The notes beneath the pieces are model-generated. The model had not been told where the DNA came from. It saw nothing but the letters and a program-made list of their open reading frames with translations, and searched no databases. This document shows, one piece after another, positions 50,524-63,923 of a stretch of DNA of 64,000 bases. Within the stretch, counting starts at the first letter, position 1. Each line of letters begins with the position of its first letter. Origin of the DNA: Tubiluchus corallicola (taxonomy: Eukaryota; Priapulida; Priapulimorpha; Priapulimorphida; Tubiluchidae); NCBI GenBank assembly GCA_030141605.1, contig JAQGDQ010000237.1, forward strand, positions 119,501-183,500, written 5' to 3'. The translations under genes and the position numbers were made by a program.

Positions 50524-53239
50524 TATTGTACACATATAAGAGATTAAGCAGTGGCCATTTTCGTACAAAAATGTGAGATAGTAGATTGTGCGTAGAAGAA
50601 ATCACAGCATTGAAAGTTATTTGCTACACTCTAATAATGTTTCATGTTTTTATTAGTACAGAAAATGAAAGAGGTTTCCAGTGAATAAGCGAGTCGTGTT
50701 CTGCACTTGACTGAATAGTTAAGCAAACACTACCGGACCTGGTTAGTAAACGGAGGGGTGACCATTTGCCTCTTTCTGCCAGCACTACCTCTGACTATTT
50801 CTCTCGTTTAGGGAGGATGTCCCTGCGTGTCTAAGACAGCTTTTGGCGGAGCACAGACTCATTTTAAAGAATTTTTCTTCATAATTCTTTAAATTCTTTA
50901 AATTTCGGTAGGTGTCTCTGTCATCTGCTCCTGTTGAGCGCCGCATTCCGCCTTTCAGAGTGTCGAACTGTAGATAAATGAAATGAATATTATACACAGA
51001 ATTTTTTGTTATTCGCCCAGAACTGGTAACGGGGCTCGTTAGTACACAACCTATGATAAATGTTCAATGCAGTAATAAGCAGCGTTTGTGTTCGAAGACC
51101 AATTCGTAAGACGGCTGCTGCTTTGCTTAGGATCAGTCAGGGCGTATATCAGCCTAAGCGAGGCCCGGGGAAGTGGGGCGTGTGAGGCCCCCTCGGGGGG
51201 GGGGGCACCATGGTTGGCGCCCAGAAAATTTTTGAACTGCTAGAACGCCGGAGAAGCATTTTCGAAGAGAAAATATGGAGTTATACAGTTGTTAAAAAGG
51301 AAAGAACAATTGAATGTTCGCATAAAGCAAAAAAATGTTACCTCGGCGCGAGGGCCTCTGGAGGGTGAGGCCCCGGGGAAGTATCCCCACTCCCCCTCCA
51401 CCCCTGAAATAGGCCCTGGAATCAGTGCGTTGAAAAGAGTCTAATATTAGAACTTTATAGAGCGTTTTCTGATTGCGAAATGTTTCCTCTACAGAAATTG
51501 CTCTAATACAACATTTCAACCAGGTTTGAAACATGAAAGAAGTATTCATAATACAAGTTTACTCACTTCTACACATGACAGTATTATTTTACTATTTTAT
51601 TTTGTAGCTTCAGTTAACATACTACACGTACCAACAATAACAAACTTACGATAATGTGTAATCTACAACAGCATAATAATTATACAGGCCTATAAATTAA
51701 TTGTTTTTAGCAACGTTCCGTAATTAATACAAATTAATTAAGGTTTCTTTTTGTATTAGTAAAAATATAAGATAAGCAGTATAAATCTTAGGCTATAGAC
51801 TATTCAGTATTAACTATGTATACTAAGCATTTATACTACGTAGCATTGTAACTTTCTTACAAAATCTGGCCTCTTTTATGAGAGAGAATATGCAGTAAAA
51901 AAATACGTTAAAACCGGTTGTAAGAGGCTGAAAAAGATTGATGTTCTCGGAAAAAACAAACAGAAGAAAAATAGAAGAGAAGAAAGAGGAAAAGTGCAGG
52001 AATTAAAGCAACAACAAGGAAAGGCAATGTGCTAGAGAAAAAGCGAGTAACATTTTATTCTTTATACAGAAAAAACTTTTCTTACTAAGTTTACCTGCAA
52101 TATTCAGGAACGTTAAGAGGCTTTTAAAAACAGTGGGCCCATCAAAAATGCAGTCAGGTAGTGTGGATGGGGGGGGGGGTGAATCCTCGGCCATCAATGC
52201 ATTTTGCATATTTTAGACCACTTTTGTGCCTGCTAGAAGCTATTTCCTCAAGGAAGTTCACTAGTTTAAAACAGGCGTTATCTCGAACTTTTGATTCATA
52301 ATTACAGACCAATATATTGACAAACAGACATATACATGATGTACAGACGAGTAACTTACATGTGTTTTAAAAAGCAAACCCTTGTGATTATATGTTTTTT
52401 GCGGAAATTAAATTTTAATAAAGACACCACTAGAATTCAGCTAATCGTTCTAATCCAGAGAAAATATTCATATTTTGGTGTTGTAATTGCTACTGTGAAA
52501 AGGGGCCCACACTCCTAGGGACCACCTGTTAAATCCGCCACTTAGCATAAAATTAAATCTAGTGAAAACTCAATTAGCGAGTGGCTTACCAACTTAGCTT
52601 CCTCCTCCATATTCATAGTTGCTCATCTCCACTGAGTAACAGTAAGAGCGCCAACCGAGATGTTGTTTTGGACACCTTAGTTTTACACAGTATGATTAGT
52701 TCCTTTTATTGTTTTCAGTACTGTCTCTCTGTGTCTGTCTGTGCATTTGAATCAACTGACACGATGGCTGGTGACGTAAACTTGTGCCACCAGCCATCTT
52801 TTCTTTGTTGCTGTTTTACATTGTCTCATGTTTTTCATTGTTCACGAATTACAAATCAGATCTCTTTAGTTTTCCCATTACATTTGGGCATAAACCAACA
52901 CAGATTTTTCTAGGTGGTTTCAAAATGGTACGTATTAATTTTCTAAGCAGCTATGGGTCACACGCACATCAGTATGGGTCACACGACTCACACCGCTGTC
53001 GATACTCGGCGTATTCGCTAACGACTTAAAATGACATCAGCTTCCGGGAGCTATTTTGTTTGTTTTTATGTGAATTTCTTTAAATTTGTATAGTTTGGCT
53101 GTTTTGCAGTTTTGAGCAACTGGTAAAAGTTAATTAGAAAGTAGAAATGCCGAAACGACAGTGTGCATTTACAGACTAAATGAATAGCCATTTGGTATTG
53201 CTATTAGAATACATGTAGGCTTATTTGTATAATTTGCAT
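50524..53239. other. Convergent intergenic region, no gene recognised
   Basis: Lies between the 3' ends of the plus-strand unknown gene and the minus-strand C1q gene. It contains one well-defined MITE (51138-51418). The short open frames (52003-52209, 52581-53029) have no recognisable content. Confidence 0.45.
51138..51418. mobile_element. hAT-like MITE with 8-bp target duplication
   Basis: Ends are CAGGGCGTATATC and GAAATAGGCCCTG (inverted repeats, imperfect inside). They are flanked by GGATCAGT and GAATCAGT, an 8-bp duplication with one mismatch. CAGGG...CCCTG ends with 8-bp duplications are the hAT signature. 281 bp; GC-rich arms (GGCCCCGGGGAAGT occurs in both arms), AT-rich centre, no transposase. 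Confidence 0.75.
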
Positions 53240-53245
53240 TTTATT
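53240..53245 (-). promoter_or_regulatory. Candidate polyadenylation signal of the C1q gene
   Basis: TTTATT on the plus strand (AATAAA on the minus strand), about 250 bases after the stop at 53492. Confidence 0.35.
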
Positions 53246-53491
53246 TTGTATTGTTTTAATGGACCCTAGACTGGTCATTTTTGCCTACTTACAAATGTGC
53301 GAAAAAGTGTCCTCTTTTTCAACTCAGACAATATGGTAACCCTATCTAAGCTATGCAAATAACTTTGAATTAGTGGAATTGTGAGACTGCCATTCGGTAA
53401 GCTTTATAATAATATACCCGTATACTGTTTTTAGCATTACTTTGATGCTGACAATTGTCATTATTGACTATGTTTTATCACAAGTTAATTG

Positions 53492-56400
53492 TTATTTCAA
53501 CAAATATCCTGTAAAGGTTGAGAAAAGTTGTGGCAAAAAGTTTGAATTTGAAACCATTGTGCGTTTTATTCGCACGTAGGCTTGTTCGCCACGTGTCAAG
53601 TGAAGAATAATCGTATTCGAACCAGAACCCTGATAGTTTGAACCTCCTGCGTGAATAAACATCTTGTCTTTGCCACCAACAACTAGAGCTGAAAGTAAAA
53701 AAAACTCATGAATTAAAAAGCAGGAACCATTATATGCGGTGCCTGCTCATAGATGGCGCATAGCTACGCTAGCGCCCTAGGGAATCAGTTTTCATGTAAC
53801 AGTAGAAGCAAATAACTCTTAAAATAAAAAACATTTTTAACAAGTTCCAAATGGCAAATTCATCGGAGAAATGAACTCATTCTAAACGCAACGTGAGTTT
53901 ACACACACGGAGAAAAATAAACAAATACAATTTTCTAGAATTGTGTGCTCATTGGACGCTTATAAGATGGCAAAGTTATAAAAACAACAAATATCTACTA
54001 GGCAAAAAAATCAACGTGGTGCAGAGGAGGCAACGAACTAGCTACAAGACAATTAATTACTGTTAACGGATATCGATGAATTGATTAACTGCTTTGCAAC
54101 AAAATGGCATGTTGCTTTATTTTAAAAGTAAATTTTGCATACGAGAATACCACTTCTGAATAAAAATGTTCCCTCTTTTCCATTTTTATACATCTGTCAT
54201 TTGGAAATCTTAATTTCGCTGAAAAACTTGCTACAACGCTGGTTACAATTTCATTGCATTGTAATAGATGCTTACATATTTACATAATTGATGTTGGTTG
54301 ACACAGGTTTAAATGAGGTCCTCCAAAGCGGAAAAAGGACCTCAAGATGTCTAGTCGTCCTCAAAAAATATGTTTAAAAAGTAACAGAAAAATGAACACC
54401 GGATAAGTCATAGTTAAGAGAGTCTGTGATAAAAGCGAATGAACTAAGTAGTTTGTTATATGTAGATAAAACTTTTCTATAAGTTTTGATTTAATTTTTT
54501 TTCTTTTATATATGTGTTTAAAGTTCAAACTTTGTGGGCCGATAAAAATGTTCTGTGTTCAAGGACGGGACTTTCTAGTCTAAACTATGAAGGTTAAAGG
54601 AAAACCGGATGATTGTGTAGACATTAGTTCAGAGTAAAGAATGCTCTAAAATATTGAAAACTACAATAGCTTTTTTTAAATCAAAGTTTAGATTAAATAA
54701 TAACTATGTCGGATACTCAAATTTCGTTAAACTTTCAAAGTTATTGAAGTGCTGGGCGGCTTCATTGGTGCAACCAATGTGTAACAGAAGGGAATAGGAA
54801 CACTCTACAGTAACAAAATAGGTAAAATAATTCATAGATATATAAGATAAAGTTAAGAAAATAAATAGATTAAGTTAATTAAGATTTCCACGTACAGTTT
54901 GGCCTGTCAAGCTATGCTTTTAGGCTTAAACTGTATGCATCAAAATTATTGTGTAATGTAATTTGCACATGTATATACTAGCTGCTAAAGACTCTTTTTT
55001 TGTAATTTCTGGACTATGTTGCATTTGTATTTTTACTTTAATTGATAATTATCTGTATTTTAATTACAATTGTAAGATGCAGTGTGGAAATAAAAAAACT
55101 TTTGAACTTTGAATACAAGATGTCTCTGAGGAAACGCAAGTGATCAACAGTATAATAAATTAATAGAAACGTTTCTTTCTGTATATAGCAATCTATTCAT
55201 TAGTTCATTCTGCTTTAACACAGGCCCTCAGAACTGTGTGATATCCGGAGTTATTGTGGTTCTGATACCGAATATTTTAACCCAATAAATAAAAACAAAT
55301 GAATAAATAAATAATAAAAAGGCACCTGCAGTCGTACAGTAAATTATAAATTATAAAATAACTCTTATGGTATACATACAATACTTTGCTTTGCATCAAC
55401 GTATCATGGTATGTTGCTTTTAGAAGAACTTATTTGCATTTGAAAAAATGGAAAGAGCAAAAAATTATTTTACTTTACTTACGTTAATTGCAATTAGTTT
55501 TCGTTGAACAAGAAAATAGATTTTAGTGTTTTCAGCATTGCTCTATTTGTTTTATAGCCGAATAATTGAACAAAATTTTGGTTGTTCGTAATTCACGTTG
55601 TGGTCCAGCTAAGTCAACAAACTCCAGAAAGCATAGCAGTTAATGATGAGTCTTTGGACTTACGCAGCGACATCTCGTGAAGCAAAACGAAAACATTTTA
55701 CCTGCAAACACTCTTTCGTAGTAATCAGAGACGAGAGTCACGTGAAAACTGTAGTAACCGGAAACTGGAGTGATGAAAATACCGGATGTCGGATCATAAG
55801 CACCTCCTCGATTGCTTGTGGTCGTTCCAAAGACGATGGTGCCTTTTGCCGGAATCACTGCATCAGTACCAACAGTTGCAGAGAAGAACACAGAAGAGCT
55901 CTCTGTAAAACAATTTCAAGGTTCTAAATACCACTATTGCACTTAAAGAGTTGAATTAGACTCAAAGTCTCCACAATTCTCATCATCGTCGTTGTCGTCA
56001 TCATTGTTTTCATCGTCACCATCATCATCATCAACAACATCATTATCATCATCACTTTCATATCATCATCATTATAATCACAGCCATTATCGTCGTCGTC
56101 ATCATCTTCATCATCAACAACAACAACATCACCGTCGTCGTCGTCGTCAACATCGGCATCATCGTCATTATCATCATCATATCGAAAAACACAAGTATCA
56201 CTTTTTATCACTGGACTACGTGTGTGATAATGTGTGAATGAGCCTTAGGAATCTTTTCATCACTCGCTCGTCACTGGGTGGACGAACGAGAGATGAGAAG
56301 CTTCTACTAATTTATATAACAGAGTGGGCAAATAAATAATTAAACTAGCCGACTGAAAGAAATGTTTAGAAAAAGATAATCTAGATACGGCTGATGTAGT

Positions 56401-59400
56401 CATAGACGTGACGGACAAATAAACTTACAGCAAACAGCTGTTAGCAACACAATGTTGTGAGTGTGTATGAAGTTTGAAGCTTTGCCAGAAATGTCGAGAT
56501 TACTTCAGTTCTCGACCTGCATAGTTCGACACGAATAGATTACGTGTTCGTAAATTGGAAGGGCTGACTTTGCAAAGAATTCCCTCTCATAGGGGTCATG
56601 CATTTTTTGAGAATTTACAATAACCCTAACTTTGGGAAACCGCATCCGGAACAAAGAAACATTGACGCAGACTTGCAGACTCCTTTGTCACAGCATTTAC
56701 CTAATTAGGAATCAGTGAGTGATCATTCACAGGTTCTGAGACCATTAACCGGTCTTTAGAGTTCTGTAACTTTATTATGTATTCGTGATTAGCATTGTAC
56801 ACATGAACACAAAACATTCCAGGAAGAAAAAAGAAATATATATATATTTCTTTGCGTCTTTAAAATAACTAGGTCTATTTTATATATATATATATTATAT
56901 ATATATATAAATAATATAAATAAAGTTATATTTAAGTTATATATATCTTATATATTCTTTGTTGAAAGAAATGCTTCAATTGATTTTACTTAGTGTGTTA
57001 ACGAGCGTTTACTTAGGGCGAATAGCGAATCAGCAATGATTCGGAAGGGGGTAGAAATGCAGACAATGACCCAAAAGGGGGTAGAAATGCAGACAATGAC
57101 TCAAAAGGGGGTAGAAATGCAGACAATGACTCAAAAGGGGGTAGAAATGCAGACAATGACTCAGAAGGGGGTAGAAATGCAGACAATGACCCAAAAGGGG
57201 GTAGAAATGCAGACAATGACTCAAAAGGGGGTAGAAATGCAGACAATAACTCAAAAGGGGTTAGAAATGCAGACAATGACTCAAAAGGGGGTAGAAATGC
57301 AGACAATGACTCAAAAGGGGATAGAAATGCAGACAATGACTTAAAAAGGGGTAGAAATGCAGACAATGACTCAAAAGGAGGTAGAAATGCAGACAATGAC
57401 ACACAAAAGGGGTAGAAATGCAGACAATGACTCAGGAGGGGGTAGGAATGCAGACAATGCTCAAAGTGGGGTAGAAATGCAGACAGTTAGGCTCTCGGAT
57501 TCATCAGACAAAACGCTCCAAGGAACAATGTTCGCCATTCGGTTTGCAGCTTCAATAAAAAATGGCTTCCCATAGACGTTGTTGTACAGATTTCTAACAT
57601 TGTACAGATCATGCTGTTTACAAGCGAGTCCAAGGAGGTTACAGTTCTCAGGAATCCAGAGGGTAAGTAAACGATCCTGGCACCTGTTTGGCGTACAGCA
57701 GACGTACGCAGAGTTGTCTTCGTTAACTCAGAATCATTGCGCTATAGGCTGTATATAGAAAAGTTATGTAAACCGAAAGATATCCATAAATCTATTTTTG
57801 TCCTCAGAGAAAATTTTGCATATAATGTTAAGCGTTTTTGAGTAATCTAATGTTGCCGCCACAAAATTCCACGAAAACACAAGCTTTCTACTACAGCCTG
57901 CAATCCATTCAAATTCCAGCTGGGAAAATAATACTAACCATTCAAATTGCCAAAGTGAAATTCTACTATAATAAGTTTCAATAATGGTTTTTAAGAGCAA
58001 AATGAGCAAAATACGGTTGAAATCGAACTAGAAATTTATTTAAAAGCACGGAAACACGGAGTTTTAACTAAAATTTGCAAAAACGAAAACAATACTACCG
58101 ATTCAAATTATGAAAACGAAATTTCACTATAAAAACAAGTTTTGATGATAATGTTTAAGTGTAAAATGAGAGAAAAGATCTTATAATACAATTTGAGCAT
58201 AGAGAAAAAAGAGCAGAAAAATTAGTAGTTAGTAAAACTGTAACAAGTTCATAGGTTAAAAGTATGTTAATGTGAAATCAATGTTCTAGGCTGATTAATA
58301 CACACCTGCATTTCCATTTCCAAAGTTGATTCCGTCAATTTCTGTTCTCAATTCCTTTATATGCATGTCGTTTGCCCTTTTCACGTCGGCTATTGAATTC
58401 TCTACTGTCACCCACTGACTTTGTTGAGCGCGTTTAACTTTTCTCATTTTTCTGTCAAGTTTTTTCAACTTTTCATTCACAGTGGTTACCATTTTACCGA
58501 CTTCGTCCAAAATTTTCGGGTCAGCTTCATTTATGTCGGAAATCACATTGGAAGTCCGTCGAAAATTTGGCCAGACGGACTTGACAGATTTGCGCATTTT
58601 TCGCAACTCTCTGATGAGTTTTGAATTGTTTTGCATCTCTGACTGGAGTTGAGATAATGTTTCGTCCAGACGTACAAGTCTGTATGCTAAACCACCTATT
58701 TGCTTATCCTGTGTTGCCTGAGTTGAATTAATTCCAAGTAGAGACATCCTGAGGAAATCTAGGTACTGCTCGAGGTTTGTTAAATTAGATTTTAATTGTG
58801 CCATCAGCGCTGCAGTTTCTCTTTCGTGTTGCTGAATATATTCTGCGTGCATCGTAACATCACGTTTAATTCTGTCTAATTCGTACATCGTGCTGTTGTG
58901 CTCAGTTTCTAGCTGAGTCACTTTCCTCTCTGTATTGGCAAGGTTTCTCGATAGCTTTGAAGTCGTCTGGACGTGAGAATTGAACTTTCTCTTGAAACCA
59001 AACATGTCCATTTCAAACTCGTTGAAGTCCTTCAAGTGGACATTGAATTTGTTCTCCAAACTCTGTAATTTTCGACCAGGATAACTAGGTCGGGAATCAC
59101 GTGGCTTCAAGTCTACAGGAGTTTCAAAGTTGGGGGAGAATTTTACGTCTTTTATGGCTTTCGTAAGTTCAGTTAACTGACTGATGATGTCGGTCTTTGC
59201 CGTCACGCATTCGAGGTAAAATTCTTCTCTTGTGTCGTTAAGCAAGGTTTCAAGATGTTCGTAGTTTATGTCATGATTCTGCTCAGCATCATCAAAATAC
59301 TTGTCTAAAAGTGCAGACACAGTTTTCTCATCAACACAGTCAACTTTGGGGATAGAGCACAAGGGTTTATCCTCAGAAGTCACACTGTTTGGTTTAAGTG

Positions 59401-60283
59401 GAAGAACGTCTTGGTCAAGTTTGTTTGACAAAGATGTCACGTGGTCGCTCAGCTGCTGAAAATGAGTGTCTAATCCAGAGAACGTCTTTTTTACTGAATC
59501 AGAGAAAGAGTTAATTAGTTCGACCGTTTCGTCAGCTTTGTCATCCACAGTTTCAACAATTGTTTCGGTACTGTCTGTCACCAGCTGTTGCAGTTCCTCT
59601 AGATGTTTCCGGTTTTTGCTTATGCCCGACTCCCTCCGATTAATAACCTCTCCGAGATTAACAACATTGCGGTTGAGATTGACAAAGCCATTACTGGTAT
59701 TGGCACCAACGTTAGACGTTTGGACATGTAAGTCGACTATTTGTTCACTCAGATCTATAAACGACTGACTCACAGCATTACCATGTTCTGAAAGTCTCAT
59801 ACTCAAACTTTTGACAGAGTCCATCTGCTTATCGTGTCGCTGAATTGCAGCGTCTTCAGACCGAGACATATTTACAGTTAACTCCTCGAGCAAATTTGCT
59901 TGTTTTTCCACGGCATTTGCCAACTCGTCTAATTTTTCTAGTACCGGTTCCTGTGTGATTTCCGCCTTCCTTGATTCTATTGCATCAAGTCGCTCAGACA
60001 ATGCATCTAGTTTCTTACCTAGATCGCTAAAAGGATTATGTTGATGAGTGTCATTAAACAAAACGCCAAGTATAGCCTTCACGATGTTCAATTCCTTTTT
60101 GCAGAGGCACTGAGACTCTGACTCATTCTCATCAGCAGGTTCTTCTAAAGAAAGGACACCAGTTCCTGATTCCATTCCGCCACCTTTTGGCGTGAAGGAG
60201 ACGTAATCGTCTGTCAGCGGCCACAACGCATTTGTCATCGATGTTGTCATCATCAGTATCACAGCTGTTAATGGTAATCGCAT
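53492..60283 (-). CDS. Secreted coiled-coil C1q-domain protein, three exons
   Basis: Minus-strand exons: 60283-58306, 55902-55702 and 53688-53492. Both introns are GT-AG and phase 1; the join gives 791 residues. Residues 1-19 form a signal peptide (MRLPLTAVILMMTTSMTNA). A short linker has two Cys (59 and 61). A very long heptad-rich region (about 65-650) follows, with several N-glycosylation sequons. The last 130 residues are a C1q domain: SSVFFSATVGTDAVIPAKGT, GAYDPTSGIFITPVSGYYSF, then MFIHAGGSNYQGSG and the closing FSTFTGYLLK. C1q domains form trimers and bind diverse ligands; here a coiled coil, not collagen, precedes the domain, as in EMILIN/multimerin-like or invertebrate C1qDC proteins. 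A role as an innate-immune lectin-like or matrix protein is inference. Intron 1 carries a 30-bp minisatellite. Confidence 0.9.
54596..54690 (+). mobile_element. Family A element copy (one end)
   Basis: AAAGGAAAACCGGATGATTG, then GTAGACATTAGTTCAG, GCTCTAAAATATTGAAAAC and TTTTTTTAAATCAAA, collinear with the reverse complement of 625-540. Lies in C1q intron 2. The other end was not identified. Confidence 0.65.
55990..56190. repeat. Mixed ATC/TCG/CAA trinucleotide repeat
   Basis: Interleaved ATC, TCG, TCA and AAC triplets with short TCGTCGTCG runs, in C1q intron 1. Long frames on both strands here come from the repeat. Confidence 0.8.
56827..56960. repeat. TA-rich microsatellite
   Basis: Several (TA)n runs broken by AAATAA/TTAAG, in C1q intron 1. 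Confidence 0.8.
57046..57485. repeat. 30-bp minisatellite, about 15 units, in C1q intron 1
   Basis: The unit contains GGGGGTAGAAATGCAGACAA then TGACTCAAAA. The period is exactly 30 in the left and central part and loosens on the right (indels near 57345, 57402 and 57460). The length is a multiple of three, so a 10-residue periodic frame appears on both strands; it is not in frame with C1q exons. Confidence 0.93.
57925..58170. repeat. Imperfect duplication, about 165 bp apart, in C1q intron 1
   Basis: AATACTAACCATTCAAATTG...CTACTATAA and AATACTACCGATTCAAATTA...CACTATAAA, both followed by AAGTTT(C/T)(A/G)AT.AT and (A/T)AAATGAG. Diverged tandem copies. Confidence 0.55.
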
Positions 60284-61129
60284 TTTGCTTTAGCGTGCAA
60301 AACAAGACAGTTTAATGAAGAACTTCAAAACAGCTACTGACTTATTTTATCAAACTCGTCAAAACAGTTTTCCAGTTATTTTCATGACAAAGTCAATTAG
60401 CAAACGTAATTACATCCAGCTTCATTGCGCTATTTTTTACGAGTTTTAGGCATAATACGAAAGTAAATTATACAAATAAAAAACACATTTATCTATAGTT
60501 ACTCTTTCAATTCCACACCATAGATGTTCAAAATTCGCACACCGATAACTGTCTCGCGCACGAATTCCCCCAAAATGTCATCAAACTTTTGAGTCATCAC
60601 ACAACGACCGAAGCGGGATGTGAGACAACTTCCTTCCTTCCTTTGGCGTTACAACGGAATTTTCAAATATATCACTTGTAGCTGCTTATCCTCATTAATT
60701 TTACTTTCTGCCCAGGCGCATGTTTTATAGAAATACAAGCTTCTATAACAAACCACATTTAATTCGCAGAAGCATTGAGTTAAGTGTTAAAACTATGAAC
60801 TTGGTTGGTTTGCGCTGTCGAAAATACCCACTTCATTGATGTTGTGTGTAACTGAAGCCAGAGGAGCGGGTTTCACTAATTTAAAGAATGAAGATCTAAT
60901 CTAATATAGCCTCAGTTTTTCATTGGGAAGTGGGAGTGTCTGCAGGATCACCCAGAACTGAGCGTCAATGAAGCAGAAGTGGGCGGGTACATAACTGAAA
61001 CTGATAGCTCAGTGCAGAGTAAAAACAGGCGTTTTTTAAGCTATTTAATGAAAAAAAGGTGCAGGCGAGCTAGCATTCTGTTCTGTATGTACTAATACAT
61101 ACAGTCTTCAAAGTTGATTATCTGTTGCT

Positions 61130-61326
61130 GATGCTGCTACCTGCGGCTACTACAGCTGTCGCTGTTCCTGCTGTTGCTGCTGCTGCTATAATTGCTTACT
61201 ACTCTTCATGTCTGTTACTGTTACAGTTGTAGCTGCTGCTAATACTTATTATTGCTTCTGTTACTGTTGCAGTTGCAGCTGCTGTCGTCGTCATCGTCGT
61301 CGTCGTCGTCGTTGTTGTTGTTGTTG

Positions 61327-61368
<42 letters not shown>

Positions 61369-61470
61369 TCGTCGTCGTCATTCATCGTTGTTGTTGTTGT
61401 TGTGGTTGCTGTTGCTGCTGTCGATGTTGTTGTGTTGCTACTGTTGTTGCTGCTGCTGCCAGAGAGACGA
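61130..61470. repeat. CTG/TTG/TCG trinucleotide repeat
   Basis: Runs of GCTGCTGCTGCTG, GTTGTTGTTG and CGTCGTCGTCG interleaved over 340 bp. Apparent poly-Ser/Asn/Thr/Leu frames are repeat artefacts. Confidence 0.9.
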
Positions 61471-63362
61471 TGACGATTATGATGGAAATGTCTTTCTACG
61501 CAACCCGACATTAACTCACAGCACGCAAATGATAACTTTCACCAGTGAGAGTTAAATTTTTTCTTTATTATTCACTTCATTATTTTGGTAACCATACGCA
61601 CGGTTTTTCAGCTGTGCCTTTTCACAAATAAACAAAGAGCAGTCGAATACAAAATAAACAAAACGATTGTAAGCGATAAGGATTCAAAGGGAAGGGTGTT
61701 GAAGAAAAGGTTGTTTAACTAGTAACTTGTGTGAAATGGAAATCAAGAAATAGGATTTCTTCTGAGCCTTTAGTCAAGAAAAACAAATTTCAGCAATCAT
61801 CTGTTCAAAAAGAACGTCTATAGCACAAATGTTTGTAAATATGATTACGGTTCGAAACCAAGACTGCTCTGCCCCTATGGGCGTTCCTAAATCGAGTAAT
61901 TTCTTAAATAACTGCACCATTTCAACAAACCGTGGACAAAAAATTTCAAATATGAGAGCATCATAAATAAAAATAAACACGGAGAAAAAGTCTTAAAACC
62001 CCCTTATGAGGCACCGTAAAATGCCACGTCGATTCATGAATTTGGTGAGTATTATCTTGTTTTGCAAAGTAGCCATCCGTTTTAACTTTGCTTATTTATG
62101 CAAATCAGTAAGGATTATTGCTTATTTGGACATGCTAATTTAGATAACAGTTTCCGGATGGGAAGTAATTCGTGTGAAAAAATTTAATTTTCGTCTTCCA
62201 ATAGACAGGAACGACTAACTTGCTTTCATGAACTTTGCGACCGCGACTCATTGCTTAGTACTGCTGGGCGATCTGGTCTCTCAAGCCAAACCAGCACTGA
62301 AGAGACTAGAGATGTGGCATATTTTAACTCCATAATATGTCAAAATATTATCTTTTCTTTCCGTCGGAACGGGTTCTGCAAACTTGCAAGTGTCAAAGTT
62401 GTACAGTAGATGATTGAAGTGGGCATATAAGTCCTTTCCTTGTTTTTGCTCAGAGAAAGAGACTTGAATAAACACATACAACTCGCAAGAGATGTAAACC
62501 GATACGATTTGTATAATGTGATCCAAGTTGCTAAACGTAAAACAGGTGGACAGCGGGGTACAATTTATAACTCACAAACGCCAAAATAAGTCTTTAGTGG
62601 CCAATAAACAAAGCTGCTGGTTCCCAGGAACTTTCCTGTTTATTAGTCAATAAATCACCGATCAAGTAATTTTCGCAAATTTATCACCAAACAAGTTAAC
62701 CTGTTTGTTTTCTTTACCTTCTGGGAACGTAACTAATTGACATTGTGTTACTTGAGAGAAGCTTTCAACAAGGATTTCTGAGTGGCAGCATTAAATTTTG
62801 TTTGCCTTATTCAGCAGAATTTAAGCAGAACTGCGTAATTCTTGGAAAAGCAATGCGGTCGTGCAGTAGAATTGTTTCATTTTTGCCGCTAAATTGTTAT
62901 ATGGCTGTTGCATTAGCGACATCTAGCGTGCAAAATAAAAATACATTTTAATCGCAAGTTCACAAGAACTGTTGAATCATACTTAAAACGATTTTTTCAA
63001 GAATGCACCTCAGCCATCTAGCGTTGAGTCTTTTAGTTTTTTGTTCGTTGTTAAGCATATAATTTCAGGTATTCAAAAATCTTATATAAAAATCACAAGA
63101 AATACAAGAAATGCATGCGTAGGTTACTGCGCGGCATGATAGGCCCACTGACGATCTATACCAGTTTCTGATTTGCTTCATTTTTAGTATTTCAACTCAT
63201 TCACACTATTGTTATTAATTTATAAGGCGTAAATCTTCTCAGCTGTTAGTACCAGATATATGCTTCCATATATATCCTCTTATACTCTCATATTTCGGCT
63301 TTTGTGACTACTTTATTAAACAGGCTAATTATGTGATTTCTATACCACGATTGAAAATGCGT

Positions 63363-63372
63363 TACTATTGTT

Positions 63373-63429
<57 letters not shown>

Positions 63430-63468
63430 ATCATTATCATTATCATTATCATTATCATTATCATTATC

Positions 63469-63508
<40 letters not shown>
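63363..63508. repeat. TTG then TTATCA then TTA compound microsatellite
   Basis: (TTG)n at 63375-63429, (TTATCA)n at 63429-63494, then (TTA)n. Same hexamer and same downstream TTA run as the arrays at 38.6-39.3 kb. Confidence 0.92.
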
Positions 63509-63923
63509 AAATTATGGACACCAGTTTATAGGTTATAATTTTAGTGTAAGTTCTATCATTACGAAAGACTCAGCCAGTTACGCGGCGACATCTGTTATCA
63601 AAATGAGGAAGGATAAATTACGTGATGTGAGACTTAGAGCGAATATCAGTAGGAAGTTTCAATAACAATAACAACATAAATAACTACTTCCAGAAAGGTA
63701 CAAGCATTTTTTTACAATCACCGATTTTTCTTCTACAATTTGATTTTCACTAAATACTTTTAGGGTAAATGTAAAAATGCATAGGACTCTTATTATACGA
63801 CTCACAATACGCTAAACAATACGCTAATCGCGTTGGTACTTTGTTAACAGCGCACCCTTTTGGGAAGAACTCGCTTCAGCTTTACCATGAACAGAAAGAA
63901 TATAAATGATATTAACGACAACA

